In this document: one piece after another, positions 1 to 9,600 of the stretch
Layout of the letters: every line of letters starts with the position of its first letter
Position numbering within the stretch: position 1 is the first letter of the stretch
NCBI GenBank assembly: GCA_016786705.1
Contig: JAEUVV010000011.1
Location: 62,001 to 126,000 of the forward strand
Source of the DNA: Taibaiella sp.
GTDB lineage: Bacteria; Bacteroidota; Bacteroidia; Chitinophagales; Chitinophagaceae
Length of the DNA stretch: 64,000 nt
Direction: 5' to 3'
Notes under the pieces: model-generated
Told to the model about the DNA's origin: nothing
The model's input: only the letters and a program-made list of their open reading frames with translations
Databases searched by the model: none
Program-made: the position numbers and the translations under genes

Positions 1-1365
1 ACCGCTTACTCCGCCCGGAGCAGCCAGTTTAGCCGCAAAGGTAAAGTACTGCCCGTCGGCCAGGGTTACATCAGCATAGTTATATACCACGCTATTAACG
101 GTTACCTCGCCGGTCATGGTGGTCACCACATCGCCGACAGCAAATATACTGTCCGAACTTTGGATCAGGCTTAGGTTGTTCAGATTTTTAGGCCAGGCCA
201 CTCTAACCGTACCTACGGTCCCGGTATTCTGTACTTTCCAGATGGCGGCAAAGCGATGGCTAAGCCCGGTCATCCCGGCAACAGCAACAGAAGGCGTTTT
301 AGGCAGGCCATTATCTCCCCAGATGAGGTATTGGTTGTTCGTCAAAGTACCGCTGTTGTCAGCATTGGTATTGGCAAGACCGCCCACGCCTATCAGCACC
401 TGCTGCCCGGCATTGGTGCTCCAGGATTGCTTTTGCAATAAAGCGCCCTGGTCATCCCGCGCGATACCGGCAATGTTGTTTTTATTCCCAGCATTCGTCG
501 CGGTGGCCCATACGGTAGCACCGGAAGCATTTACATAATTTTTGGTGCCGTTAGCATAGCTGGTACCATACTTAATAGCCAGGTAGCTTTCTACCTGTGC
601 CATCTGCGCCGGGGTCAGGCGGTCTTCAAACACCAGTATTTCATTCAGCTGGCCGCTGAATGAACCATAGTTGTTATCCGCACCGATACGGAGATCCCTC
701 GCTGTGGTGCTCAGGTTGGCATTGTTCAACTGGGTACCCGTATATTCTATATGCTGGCCATTGAGTGAAACTGTGGCGGCCGCATAAGAGGTAGTACTAC
801 CGGCAGCGTTTTGCCAGGCAGAGCCGGCCGTAAAGAAGGACTGTGCCGTAAAAGGTACAGTACTCTGCCCCTGGTAGCCAGGTCCCCCGGTAAAGAACAA
901 TAAATTATAGTTACTGGAATAGACATGCATACCCGGGTAATCCATGCTGGCATTAAATCCCATGAAACCGCTTCGCTTCTGGGTATTCATAAAACCGGCA
1001 GCATAAATTGTTCCGTTAGTACGGTCAATGACATTAACACCCGTACCGGCAGTAAACTGCATCCAGTCATTACTCCCGTCAAAGGTCAGGGTAGGATTGA
1101 AGTTGGCCAGAGTTGTTGTATTAGAATATATCGGCCTGCTACCTAAGGTAGCCTGCAACAAGGGGAAAAGGCCGCCCTGGCCATTCCATTGTTGCACCGC
1201 AGTGTTGGTAGCTGCGGGCGTAGTACCGGCATCTGAAAAAAGGGTACCCGTTGCATCCGCCCGGTACCATGCAGCCGGAATAATACCACCCGGGTTTTGA
1301 GCGCTGACTTGCGCACCCGTGGCGAGCATTATGAGCAGCATCCCTAAAGGTAATTTTTGCTTCAT
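1..1365 (-). CDS. Secreted LamG/concanavalin-like surface protein, N-terminal part (cut by window edge)
   Basis: An open frame of 455 codons starts at an ATG at 1365 and runs off the left edge without a stop. The first ~22 residues form a signal peptide ending in an Ala-x-Ala-like site before QNPGG, so the protein is exported. Residues ~30-255 look like a LamG/ConA-type jelly-roll, rich in Gly, Asn, Ser and Thr, and end in a helix with LTPAQMAQVESYLAIKYG (near residue 265). That helix is typical of large Bacteroidota surface proteins that combine LamG-like domains with Ig-like repeats and a T9SS tail. The remaining ~190 residues continue as beta-rich sequence up to an APGGV junction. The T9SS tail is expected beyond the edge but not seen. 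The ligand is unknown; a role in adhesion or polymer binding is inference. Confidence 0.8.
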   Translation of the reverse strand, partial: MKQKLPLGMLLIMLATGAQVSAQNPGGIIPAAWYRADATGTLFSDAGTTPAATNTAVQQWNGQGGLFPLLQATLGSRPIYSNTTTLANFNPTLTFDGSNDWMQFTAGTGVNVIDRTNGTIYAAGFMNTQKRSGFMGFNASMDYPGMHVYSSNYNLLFFTGGPGYQGQSTVPFTAQSFFTAGSAWQNAAGSTTSYAAATVSLNGQHIEYTGTQLNNANLSTTARDLRIGADNNYGSFSGQLNEILVFEDRLTPAQMAQVESYLAIKYGTSYANGTKNYVNASGATVWATATNAGNKNNIAGIARDDQGALLQKQSWSTNAGQQVLIGVGGLANTNADNSGTLTNNQYLIWGDNGLPKTPSVAVAGMTGLSHRFAAIWKVQNTGTVGTVRVAWPKNLNNLSLIQSSDSIFAVGDVVTTMTGEVTVNSVVYNYADVTLADGQYFTFAAKLAAPGGVSG

Positions 1366-2414
1366 AATTTTTAAAATTTAAGTGTAAATGAAAAGCTATA
1401 TAAGCGTAGGCTTTCCAGTGGCTTTACCTAAAGTTTTAAAATCCTGAAGTGGTATTAAGAAGCGCCGTTAAATAACAAGCGCCGAATGCTTCTGAAGATT
1501 TAAAATACTGGTAAGCTGCCTGTCAAGATTAACAGATAATCATATATATATACAAATTACGCTATGGGGAGCAGGTTAAACAAAAGTTATAGTACTTCTT
1601 GAACTTTATGATTGAACATTCTCCAATTCTTAATATCAGGCGCAAACAATATCCACGAATCTGGTCAGGGACAGCAAGCTTAAAGCCTGCCCGGCAGAAA
1701 GGCAGCACTATTACCTGAAAGTAACCGCTTAATAAAATGCGGTACTGAAGTTCAGGTAACCAGGTCAGGTATAATCTTAAAAGAAATAAAAAAAACCCGG
1801 CTTTGACCTGGGAACAGGTTAAGCGGGGCCTTAACAAGTATGAAACAAATTTTTAGTTCAACAGCATCTTTTTGATACATAGGTGGTGAACTTTAGTTAA
1901 ATTTGATCATAGAGGTGTAGGTCTTAGTATTAACTGATACAAATACCGCACTTTTTACAGTAAGAAAAAAAAAATATAGTAGCTTCCGAGCAAAAATATC
2001 GAACTTTCACAGCATACTCACCGCCTGAACGCCCGGCAGCTCACCTTATAATACTTACATTCCGGCAGCTCATTCAAAGTACAAAAAATAATAATAGAAC
2101 TTTTTCAATTAGTCTATTGAAATAATCCTATTAGTATGGGGGCATATTAAAGTTAGCGACTAACTTTGTTTTGATTAATAATTATCATACCCTGAAAAAT
2201 CCTTAAAGCCTGCATCCTTTTATTATAAAATTGATTGCAAACTTATCATTACAAGTTATCTTTCAACCCGCAAAGGTACTTACCATGATATCAGAGCGAC
2301 GGATCCGACATATTAACAACTTCTAAAATATATCTATATATACTGTAAATTATAACGGCTAATCGAATAAGGGGATCAAAGAACAATACCAGTAGGAACA
2401 AATTAACACTAAGC
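1366..2414. other. Intergenic region of about 1 kb between divergent genes
   Basis: I see no convincing gene here. A minus-strand frame at 1562-1837 has no family features and is rejected. The stretch is AT-rich, with A and T tracts around 1966-1976. It carries an 11-bp direct repeat CCGGCAGCTCA at 2033-2043 and 2062-2072 (29 bp apart) and the palindrome/-7 element listed separately. It must hold the promoters of both flanking genes. Confidence 0.5.
2149..2168 (+). promoter_or_regulatory. Palindrome overlapping a TAnnTTTG -7 element
   Basis: AAAGTTAGCGACTAACTTT (2149-2167) is a perfect 8-bp inverted repeat around CGA. Its right arm overlaps TAACTTTG (2161-2168), a full match to the Bacteroidota -7 consensus TAnnTTTG. 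It lies about 250 bp before the response regulator gene. I see no clear -33 TTTG at the right distance, so promoter use is inferred. Confidence 0.35.
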
Positions 2415-3092
2415 ATGGACAGCAAAACAAAACAATATAATAAGGTTTTAGTAATAGATGATCATAAGATGGTAGCCAATGGGATCAAATTCCTCATTGG
2501 TGATTATTTCAAGGAATTTTATATGGCCCATGATGGTGCCAGTGGCATAAGTATAGCCTTACAGCAGTTTCCCGAGCTCATCATCGTAGATTATACACTG
2601 CCGGACACAAACGGTGACTTACTGGTCAAAGAAATAAAATATAAATTGCCGGAAACCCGGGTGCTGGCTTACTCTTTTTCTTACTCGGCCGATTCTATCG
2701 TAAAAATGTTGCAGTCCGGGGTAAACGGTTATGTGATCAAAAAAGAAGATGATGACGAATTCCTGCAGGCGATCCATCACCTGCTTTCGGGCCGGGAATA
2801 TTTCTGTAAAGAAGCCCGCAACCATATCATCAACCGTTTTTCTTCCAATGGCGATGAGCTTGCCTTCAAACACCTGATTGCCAATACCCGTTTTTCAGGG
2901 AAAGAGCTGGAGTTGATCAAACTGCTGTGCCGGCAGATGACCACTAAAGAGATCGGCAACCACCTGCATCTTTCCGAGCGTACGGTAGAGCAATACCGCA
3001 GTAATATCTCCCGCCGTATCGGCGCTAAAAACGTCGCGGGTATCATTAAGTTTGCCCTGCAAAACGGTATTATACAACTGGATGAATTATAA
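2415..3092 (+). CDS. LuxR/NarL-family response regulator
   Basis: A 225-residue two-domain regulator. Residues ~10-125 form a receiver domain with acidic pair D15/D16, phosphoacceptor D59 (in VDYTLPD) and conserved K109. Residues ~160-222 form a LuxR-type helix-turn-helix, with recognition-helix region TTKEIGNHLHLSERTVEQY. The protein should be phosphorylated by a histidine kinase and then bind DNA. No kinase gene adjoins it, so the partner is elsewhere and the regulon is unknown. The ATG at 2415 gives a normal N-terminus a few residues before the first beta strand. A hairpin terminator follows directly, so it is a single-gene unit. Confidence 0.9.
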   Translation: MDSKTKQYNKVLVIDDHKMVANGIKFLIGDYFKEFYMAHDGASGISIALQQFPELIIVDYTLPDTNGDLLVKEIKYKLPETRVLAYSFSYSADSIVKMLQSGVNGYVIKKEDDDEFLQAIHHLLSGREYFCKEARNHIINRFSSNGDELAFKHLIANTRFSGKELELIKLLCRQMTTKEIGNHLHLSERTVEQYRSNISRRIGAKNVAGIIKFALQNGIIQLDEL

Positions 3093-3130
3093 ACTCTTTT
3101 TTTTAGAAGTCCTGATCTGATGAAGATCGA

Positions 3131-3156
3131 AAAGCCCGTATAAACGGGCTTTTTTA
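3131..3156 (+). terminator. Intrinsic terminator after the LuxR-type regulator
   Basis: AAAGCCCGT and ACGGGCTTT pair around a TATAA-like loop and are followed by a T run, 39 bp after the stop codon of the response regulator. Confidence 0.8.
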
Positions 3157-3309
3157 TATTATTCTGAAAAAGTATCAAAAGACGGGTATTGTTTGCTTCT
3201 TATTTGATCTCAATATGTGTAGCTAATATTGCAGCATACAATACTTTAACCCAATAGGATACAGATAATATGCAGATTTGCCGTATTTTTGAATAAATAC
3301 TAAAACGTT

Positions 3310-3579
3310 ATGAGTAGAGTGAGCAATAGCAGGATGAGAAGAAAACACATTAACGCATCGGAAATCCGGGAAGATGCTGTCTTAATTGAATCGGCAAAAG
3401 TAGCTTCATCTAAAGCATTAAGGTCTTCTAAAGCTATGGGAATTACAATCAAAATAATTAAGGATCGTAAAATTATAGAAGTATCTCCAGACAATACAAC
3501 AAGTGTTATCAGAACAATTTCTAAGTCTAAAATTGATACCAGCTCTTTTAAAAAAGGAATGGTATTAGTTAGAAAATAG
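3310..3579 (+). CDS. Putative antitoxin of a zeta-like toxin pair
   Basis: A small basic protein of 89 residues. Its N-terminal half is a predicted charged helix rich in Lys, Arg, Ser and Ala. The C-terminal half is short beta-prone segments (ITIKIIKDRKIIEVSPD) ending in a Lys-rich GMVLVRK. It ends 10 bp before a zeta-type P-loop gene. The same size, spacing and order are common for small partners of chromosomal zeta-like kinases, so an antitoxin role is inferred from context alone. Both genes are clearly more AT-rich than their neighbours, suggesting acquisition by transfer. No DNA-binding motif is obvious. Confidence 0.6.
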   Translation: MSRVSNSRMRRKHINASEIREDAVLIESAKVASSKALRSSKAMGITIKIIKDRKIIEVSPDNTTSVIRTISKSKIDTSSFKKGMVLVRK

Positions 3580-3589
3580 GTCTGACAAT

Positions 3590-4336
3590 ATGAGTTATCC
3601 GAGATTGAGAATATTTGCAGGACCTAACGGTTCGGGAAAAAGTACTTTATATGAAGCATTTGCTAAAAAATATGATGCCGGTAAATTTTTGAACGCAGAT
3701 TTAATTGAAAATGAACTTTCTGTCAAAGGATTTATTGATCTTGATGACTATAATTTATCGCTTAGCCAAGAAGACCTTACTAGTTTTTATAAGACAGAAA
3801 GAGCCAGTTCCCTGATTCAGAAGTCTATTGACGAGCATTATAAGATTGACATTCACATTGAAGAAAACATGATTGTTGATGTTGAAAAAGAAGTACATAG
3901 CTATGAAGGCGCATTAATAAGTACTTTCTTACGTCATCATTTTCAACGAAACAGGCTTGATTACTGTTTTGAAACAGTAATGAGCCATCCCTCTAAAATC
4001 GACGAAGTAATTGAAGCTAAGCAAAATAACTATAAAGCTTACCTATATTTCATTTGTATTGATGATCCGGAAGTTAACATCTCCAGAGTAGGCAACAGGG
4101 TTCAAAAAGGAGGACACAATGTGAATCCTGATAAAATTTCCAGCAGATATTATAGCACGCTTAAAAATTTGATTTCAATGATCGAAAACATTGATAAATG
4201 CTATTTGTTTGATAATTCCGGAGCAGCATTTAAGTTGATTGCAAAAATATCTGGTAAAGGGCTGCAGCTGGAAGTTGGACCAGAGGACTTTCCAAACTGG
4301 TTTATTGAATATGTGCTTAAATATTATCAAGAATAG
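3590..4336 (+). CDS. Zeta-toxin-like P-loop kinase
   Basis: A 248-residue protein with Walker A GPNGSGKST at residues 11-19, right after the first beta strand, followed by FLNADLIENEL, which matches the zeta-toxin/UDP-GlcNAc kinase arrangement after the P-loop. A second block near residues 124-160 (RLDYCFETVMSHPSKIDEVIEAK, then a strand YKAYLYFICIDDPE) fits the FETV...S...K region and core strand of zeta-type kinases. A late RVGNRVQKGGHNVN segment supplies basic residues of the lid. The longer insert after residue 45 is unusual. Zeta toxins phosphorylate UDP-sugar precursors of peptidoglycan; whether this one does so, or is a nucleoside kinase, cannot be told from sequence. It forms a pair with the preceding small gene. 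Confidence 0.75.
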   Translation: MSYPRLRIFAGPNGSGKSTLYEAFAKKYDAGKFLNADLIENELSVKGFIDLDDYNLSLSQEDLTSFYKTERASSLIQKSIDEHYKIDIHIEENMIVDVEKEVHSYEGALISTFLRHHFQRNRLDYCFETVMSHPSKIDEVIEAKQNNYKAYLYFICIDDPEVNISRVGNRVQKGGHNVNPDKISSRYYSTLKNLISMIENIDKCYLFDNSGAAFKLIAKISGKGLQLEVGPEDFPNWFIEYVLKYYQE

Positions 4337-4390
4337 CCAGAGACTGAACAGTTTGCAGAACTTAACTAAAAGCTTATTTAAAATACCGGA

Positions 4391-4936
4391 TCAATCAGTC
4401 GGCTCATAGCTCAGTTCTACCACGCCGGATTTAAAAAAGCGCGTACCAGTTAATTTTAAATTCAGCCGCCGTTCCATATCTTCAAACAAAGGCTTACCGC
4501 TTCCCAGTACAACCGGATGTACCGAAATCCTGTAACAGTCGACCAGATTGGCATGAATAAAAGTTTTAATAAGATTAGCCCCGCCGTACAACCAGATGTC
4601 TTTACCGGCCTGCTGCTTCAGCTCTTCCACTTTAGCGGAGATATCTGTACTAATAAAAGTGGCCTTATCCTCTTTCCTTTCCCTGCGGGAGAAGACGAAT
4701 TTATTTTTAGCATGGATGGTCTGCCACAGGGCTTGTTCCGCAGCCGTTGCCCCGGCTTCCGGCTGGTAATTACCCCAGGCATCATAGCTTACGCGACCGT
4801 AGAAGAGGGTATCTACGCTTTCCAGGAAAGCATCAAACGCCATATCTTCCTCCATAATACACCAGTCAATTTCGCCGTTTGGCCCTTCTATAAAGCCGTC
4901 CAGGCTGACCGCCAGGTTTAAGATCACTTTTTTCAT
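4391..4936 (-). CDS. Dihydrofolate reductase-fold protein (RibD C-terminal family)
   Basis: A 181-residue protein of the RibD_C/YwjB-YyaP group. The N-terminus MKKVILNLAVSLDGFIEGPNGEIDW is diagnostic: a first strand, then the SLDGFI nucleotide-side loop. A central FYGRVSYDAW helix follows, then KDIWLYGGANLIKTFI, the glycine motif that binds NADPH, and a C-terminal HPVVLGSGKPLF. It should bind NAD(P)H as a reductase, but the substrate of these stand-alone proteins is generally unknown and it is not a proven dihydrofolate reductase. It is a single gene facing the zeta-like gene. Confidence 0.85.
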   Translation of the reverse strand: MKKVILNLAVSLDGFIEGPNGEIDWCIMEEDMAFDAFLESVDTLFYGRVSYDAWGNYQPEAGATAAEQALWQTIHAKNKFVFSRRERKEDKATFISTDISAKVEELKQQAGKDIWLYGGANLIKTFIHANLVDCYRISVHPVVLGSGKPLFEDMERRLNLKLTGTRFFKSGVVELSYEPTD

Positions 4937-5087
4937 ATCACATTCTTTTCCTGTAAAATTAATGCGGGCAGGGATACAAGCGGGCTATTTATTATTCACA
5001 CCGACAGATGAAGGGAAGACTTATATTTCGCTGGCCTTAAGGACCAAGTATACCGGCACAGCGGTTCTGCTGCACTACTTTGAGTGA

Positions 5088-5732
5088 CTACAATTTTAAT
5101 TTAGCCACCTGCATAGCGATCCATTCCGGTAAATAGTCCGGCGTACAGTTTTTAGCCACCTTCCTGTCTTTATACAGACCGGTACGCTCACCCAGCTCAA
5201 TACATCTTTGCCGGTATTCCTGCTGGAAGATGCCGATCTGGGCCGCGGTGAAGTTCATGGCCCATTGTACTGCCGGCTGCTCCTTTTCGATACGGGCTTC
5301 AATTAAGGTCAACAGCTTTTCCGTATCACCCGGTGGTACCTGGCCGGTCCAGCGCAGGCGCCCCTGGTAGTACCAGAAAAGGCGCCTTTGTAATACCGAT
5401 GGACTATCGCGCCAGGATTGCAGCAATGCGATGGTTTGTTTATGCTTAGTGAGCTGGTTGGCCATCAACCAGTCGGCCAGTTGCAATTGTTCCGCGTCTG
5501 TATGCTGCTGCATATCTTTATCCAGCGTATCAATTACAGCCTGATTCAACAATTTGGGGTCCATGATCAGGAGCGCCATTTGCCGCGACATATATTCCCC
5601 GGTATGCCAGAGCTCCATCCCTAAGGCATGATCTTTTTTGATGACTTTAGCGATTTTACGCAGGTCACCCAGCTGGGTACAGGGAGCACTGACTTGTCGG
5701 TAGATATTTGCGCTTTGGGAGGATAAAGTCAT
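5088..5732 (-). CDS. AlkD-like DNA alkylation repair protein
   Basis: A 214-residue, almost fully helical protein built of HEAT-like helix pairs, with segments such as ALGMELWHTGEYMSRQMALLIMD and LADWLMANQLTKHKQ. These fit the DNA alkylation repair (AlkC/AlkD) glycosylase superfamily, whose members remove bulky or charged alkylated bases without flipping them. Trp and Tyr rich helices (residues ~40-50, 115-130) could form the DNA-facing groove. No other repair genes are nearby. The family call rests on the helix pattern and a few motifs, so the enzyme activity is uncertain. It starts at an ATG at 5732, 26 bp after the next upstream gene ends. Confidence 0.6.
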   Translation of the reverse strand: MTLSSQSANIYRQVSAPCTQLGDLRKIAKVIKKDHALGMELWHTGEYMSRQMALLIMDPKLLNQAVIDTLDKDMQQHTDAEQLQLADWLMANQLTKHKQTIALLQSWRDSPSVLQRRLFWYYQGRLRWTGQVPPGDTEKLLTLIEARIEKEQPAVQWAMNFTAAQIGIFQQEYRQRCIELGERTGLYKDRKVAKNCTPDYLPEWIAMQVAKLKL

Positions 5733-5758
5733 AACCTAGTATAACATTGAAATATTTG

Positions 5759-6154
5759 CTATTCTGCTAAACGTTTTGTAATAAAATTATTTTTATCAAG
5801 ATAGAAAAAATTACCACTCGCAGATGATCCTATCTTTTTAGTATCCGTATGAAGCCGCAGTATAGTGTCGGCATAAGTAATCACAACAATATCCCAGATC
5901 GCTCCCTTCCAGAGTTCAGGATCATTAGCCTGTTTAATTTCGGCGAGCATCTCTTCAATTTCCGTTTGATCGACTGATACAAATTCAGGACCCTGGTTAT
6001 ATTGCAAGGGTTTACGAATTATATTTCTAAAGTATTCGATCTTAACCGGTTTACCTAATGCTGCTATATGGTTAATCTCTTCAAATGTATTTGTCCGGAA
6101 GCTGCAGCTATTAAAAAAAGTAATAACAAGTAGGCTTATAAAAACTGATTTCAT
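5759..6154 (-). CDS. Small lipoprotein of unknown function
   Basis: I chose the ATG at 6154 because it gives a clean lipoprotein signal: Lys-Ser start, a hydrophobic run and FFNSC, with the lipid-bearing Cys near residue 17. An upstream in-frame ATG at 6184 would add ten non-signal residues. The mature part (~115 residues) is charged, with no domain that I recognise. It ends in FYLDKNNFITKRLAE. It is probably anchored in the outer or inner membrane on the periplasmic side. It is transcribed with the AlkD-like gene or alone; its function is unknown. Confidence 0.6.
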   Translation of the reverse strand: MKSVFISLLVITFFNSCSFRTNTFEEINHIAALGKPVKIEYFRNIIRKPLQYNQGPEFVSVDQTEIEEMLAEIKQANDPELWKGAIWDIVVITYADTILRLHTDTKKIGSSASGNFFYLDKNNFITKRLAE

Positions 6155-6199
6155 AGATCTGGATTTAAAATACAAATTAAGCATTCTTTACAAAAAATA

Positions 6200-6241
6200 A
6201 ACATTTGCAATATGTTGATCTGGAAATATGTTTTACATTTG
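6200..6241 (+). promoter_or_regulatory. Promoter of the zinc-type efflux operon with repeat motifs
   Basis: TACATTTG at 6234-6241 fits the Bacteroidota -7 element and sits 8 bp before the ATG at 6250. Upstream are two direct copies of ATATGTT (6210-6216 and 6226-6232), and AACAT/ATGTT as an inverted pair (6200-6216). TGCAATA at 6206-6212 matches one half of the palindrome found before the ATPase unit. Regulator binding here is a guess. Confidence 0.45.
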
Positions 6242-6249
6242 TAGCGCTA

Positions 6250-6585
6250 ATGAAGTGGCTGGTGATCATATGGACTATCTACCTGGCAGCAATTTCCATG
6301 CTGCCCTGCAGCGATTATAACAATCGTTGTGAAGAACGCCCGCGCACTAGCCAAACGGCAACCAACCAGGACCATGACCATAACCGGGACAGTGATGATA
6401 GCTGCACCCCGTTTTGCCATTGCTCCTGCTGCAGCATCAGTATAGCGGTTACTGATATAAAAATAGTACCGCAGCTGGAAACGATTCCCCCTTTCTTTTG
6501 CGCCAAAAAACTCTTTTGGAAAAACGATTCCTTTATTTCTGCTTATTCGGGAAATATCTGGCAGCCGCCCAAGATTACTGTTTAG
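6250..6585 (+). CDS. Small exported His/Cys-rich protein ahead of the RND pump (DUF6660-like)
   Basis: The ATG at 6250 opens with a Lys and a hydrophobic segment ending in a Ser-Met-Leu-Pro-Cys stretch, fitting export. The mature ~95 residues contain HDHNRDSDD and CTPFCHCSCC (five Cys in ten residues), clear potential metal ligands, and end in a short aromatic tail. Small proteins of this build are common directly before CusA/CzcA-type pumps in Bacteroidota; I believe the family is DUF6660, but that label is from memory. A periplasmic metal-binding or sensing role is inferred. An upstream in-frame start at 6205 would place non-signal residues before the hydrophobic run and lies upstream of the -7 element. 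Confidence 0.7.
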   Translation: MKWLVIIWTIYLAAISMLPCSDYNNRCEERPRTSQTATNQDHDHNRDSDDSCTPFCHCSCCSISIAVTDIKIVPQLETIPPFFCAKKLFWKNDSFISAYSGNIWQPPKITV

Positions 6586-6691
6586 TTATTAATGTCTGGT
6601 GTTTAATGGTCTCATTAAACAAACTGTCGTGTATTGAATTCATGCAAGTTTTCAATTCACTATTCCTCATTTATAATTAATCATTATTTCC

Positions 6692-9600
6692 GTGCTAGAT
6701 CATATTATCAAATTCAGTATCAGGAATAAGCTCATTATCGGCTTGATGACCCTGATCCTCATCATTTGGGGCGGCTGGAGCGCTACCCGCCTGCCCATTG
6801 ATGCCGTACCCGATATTACCAATAACCAGGTACAGATCTTCACTTCCTGCCCCACCCTGGCCGGCCAGGAAGTAGAACAACTGGTTACTTTCCCTATAGA
6901 ACAAAGCATTGCTACGGTGCCCAAAATAGAAGAGATCCGCAGCATCTCCAGGTTTGGCCTCTCGGTGATCACGGTCGTTTTTAAAGAAGAAGTAGATATT
7001 TACTTTGCCCGCCAGCTGATCAATGAAAGGCTTAAAGCAGCCACGGACCAGATCCCCCCCGGCATAGGTACTCCCGAAATGGCGCCGGTAAGTACCGGCC
7101 TGGGTGAGGTGTACCAATACATTATCCATCCTAAAAAAGGCAGTGAAAAGAAATATAACGCTAAAGACCTGCGCACCATGCAGGACTGGATCGTTGCCCG
7201 GCAGCTCTATGGCACCCCGGGTATCGCTGAAGTAAACAGCTTCGGCGGCGAATTAAAACAATACGAGGTCGCGGTTAACCCTGACCGCTTAAGGGCCATC
7301 GGGGTAAGCATACCTGATATCTTCAGCGCCCTGGAAAAAAACAACCAGAACACCGGCGGCGCTTATATCGATAAGAAACCTAACGCTTACTTCATCCGGG
7401 GCATAGGACTGGCCACCTCTATTAAAGATGTAGAAAACATAGCGGTAAAAACCAATGGCGGGGTATCGATCTTTATTAAAGATGTAGCAGAGGTCCGCTT
7501 TGGCCATGCCGTGCGCTACGGCGCCCTGACCTATAATGGCGAAGTAGATGCCGTGGGCGGTGTGGTGATGATGCTGAAAGGGGAAAACAGTAATGAAGTG
7601 GTGCAGCGCATCAAAGCAAAGCTGCCTACGATACAGCAATCCCTGCCCGAAGATGTAGTCATCGAGCCTTACCTCGACCGTACCGACCTGGTAGGCCGGG
7701 CTATAAGCACGGTAGAGAAGAACCTGGTGGAAGGAGCGCTGATCGTGATCTTTGTACTGGTGCTATTCCTGGGCAACCTGCGGGCCGGGCTGATCGTTGC
7801 TTCGGCGATCCCGCTGGCTTTACTCTTTGCCCTGGGCATGATGCATATATTCGGCGTCAGCGCCAACCTGATGAGCCTGGGCGCCATAGACTTCGGGCTG
7901 ATCGTAGATGGCGCCGTGATCGTGGTGGAAGCCACCATGCACCACCTGGGCCTGCGCAAATCCATGAAAAAACTTAGCCAGGAAGAAATGGATGAAGAAG
8001 TATTCGTTTCCGCCTCCAAAATCCGAACCAGCGCGGCCTTTGGCGAGATCATCATCCTGATCGTCTATATCCCTATCCTCACGCTTGTAGGTGTAGAGGG
8101 TAAAATGTTCCGCCCGATGGCACAAACCGTGGGCTTCGCGATCTTCGGGGCACTGATCTTATCGCTTACTTATATTCCCATGATGTGCGCTTTATTCCTT
8201 TCCAAAAAACCGGTCACGAAAAAAACTTTTAGTGATAGAATGATGGAAAAGCTGCAGCAATGGTACCAGCCTTTATTGCAAAAAGCGATCCGGGTTAAAT
8301 ATGTCATCATCAGCATCACGATCGGCGTATTCGCCCTGGCATTGTTCGCATTCAGCAGGATGGGCGGCGAATTCATTCCCCAATTGCAGGAGGGTGATTT
8401 CGCCTTTCACTGTATCCTGCCGCCGGGCAGCTCGCTGAGCCAGAGTATAGCAACATCGATGCAAGCCTCCCGCATCATCAAAGAGTTTGATGAAGTGAAA
8501 ATGGTGGTAGGCAAGACCGGCGCCGCCGAGGTACCTACGGATCCTATGCCGCCTGAAGCAACCGACCTGATGGTGGTTTTGAAACCGGAAAAGGAATGGA
8601 AATCCGGGCGCAGCTATAATGAACTGGCGGACGCGATCATGGAAAAGCTGGAAGTGATTCCCGGTGTCTTCTTTGAAAAAAACCAGCCCATACAGATGCG
8701 TTTTAATGAATTGATGACGGGGATCCGCCAGGATGTGGCGGTCAAAATATTTGGTGAAAACATCGACACGCTGGCCGCCTATGCCAACAAAGTCAGCGAA
8801 CTGATCCAATCGGTCAACGGGGCCACATCACCGCAGGTAGAGCGGGTCAGCGGGCTGCCACAGATCAATATTGATTATGACCGCACCCGCATCGCCAATT
8901 ATGGCTTAACCATACAGGATGTCAATGATGTAGTAAGCACTGCTTTCGCGGGCCGGAGCACCGGGCAGATCTATGAAAACGAAAGAAGATTTGACTTGGT
9001 GGTAAGGCTCGACAGTACCCACAGGAGCAGCATCGAAGATGTAAGTAACCTGGTCATCCCGACCAATACAGGCATACAGGTACCTTTATCCCAGATAGCT
9101 ACTATAAGCTATAAACTGGGGCCCGCGCAGATCAGCCGGGAAGCCGGCAAACGCAGGATCGTGATCGGCTTTAATGTAGCCGGAAGAGATGTCCAGAGTG
9201 TAGTGAAGGATATCCAAAGTCAGCTAAGCACTAAAGTGAAGCTGCCGCCAGGCTATTATTTTACCTATGGCGGCCAGTTTGAGAACCTGCAGGAAGCCAG
9301 CGCCCGGCTTATGATCGCGGTACCCATCTCCCTGTTGCTGATCTTTATGCTGCTTTACTTCACCTTCCACTCTTTCAAGCAAGCCTTACTGATCTTTACG
9401 GCCATACCGATGAGCGCCATAGGCGGTGTATTTACCTTGATGCTGCGGGGTATGCCATTCAGTATCAGTGCCGGCATCGGCTTTATCGCCCTGTTCGGGG
9501 TAGCTGTGCTGAACGGCATTGTATTGATCGGGACCTTTAACCAATTAAAAAAAGAAGGCATGACAGATATCCTGCAAAGAGTAAAAGAAGGGACGGTCAC

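Noticed and set aside
1562..1837. Minus-strand open frame of 91 codons in the 1-kb spacer
   Set aside because: Composition is unlike a protein of this genome, with no signal, domain or plausible start context.
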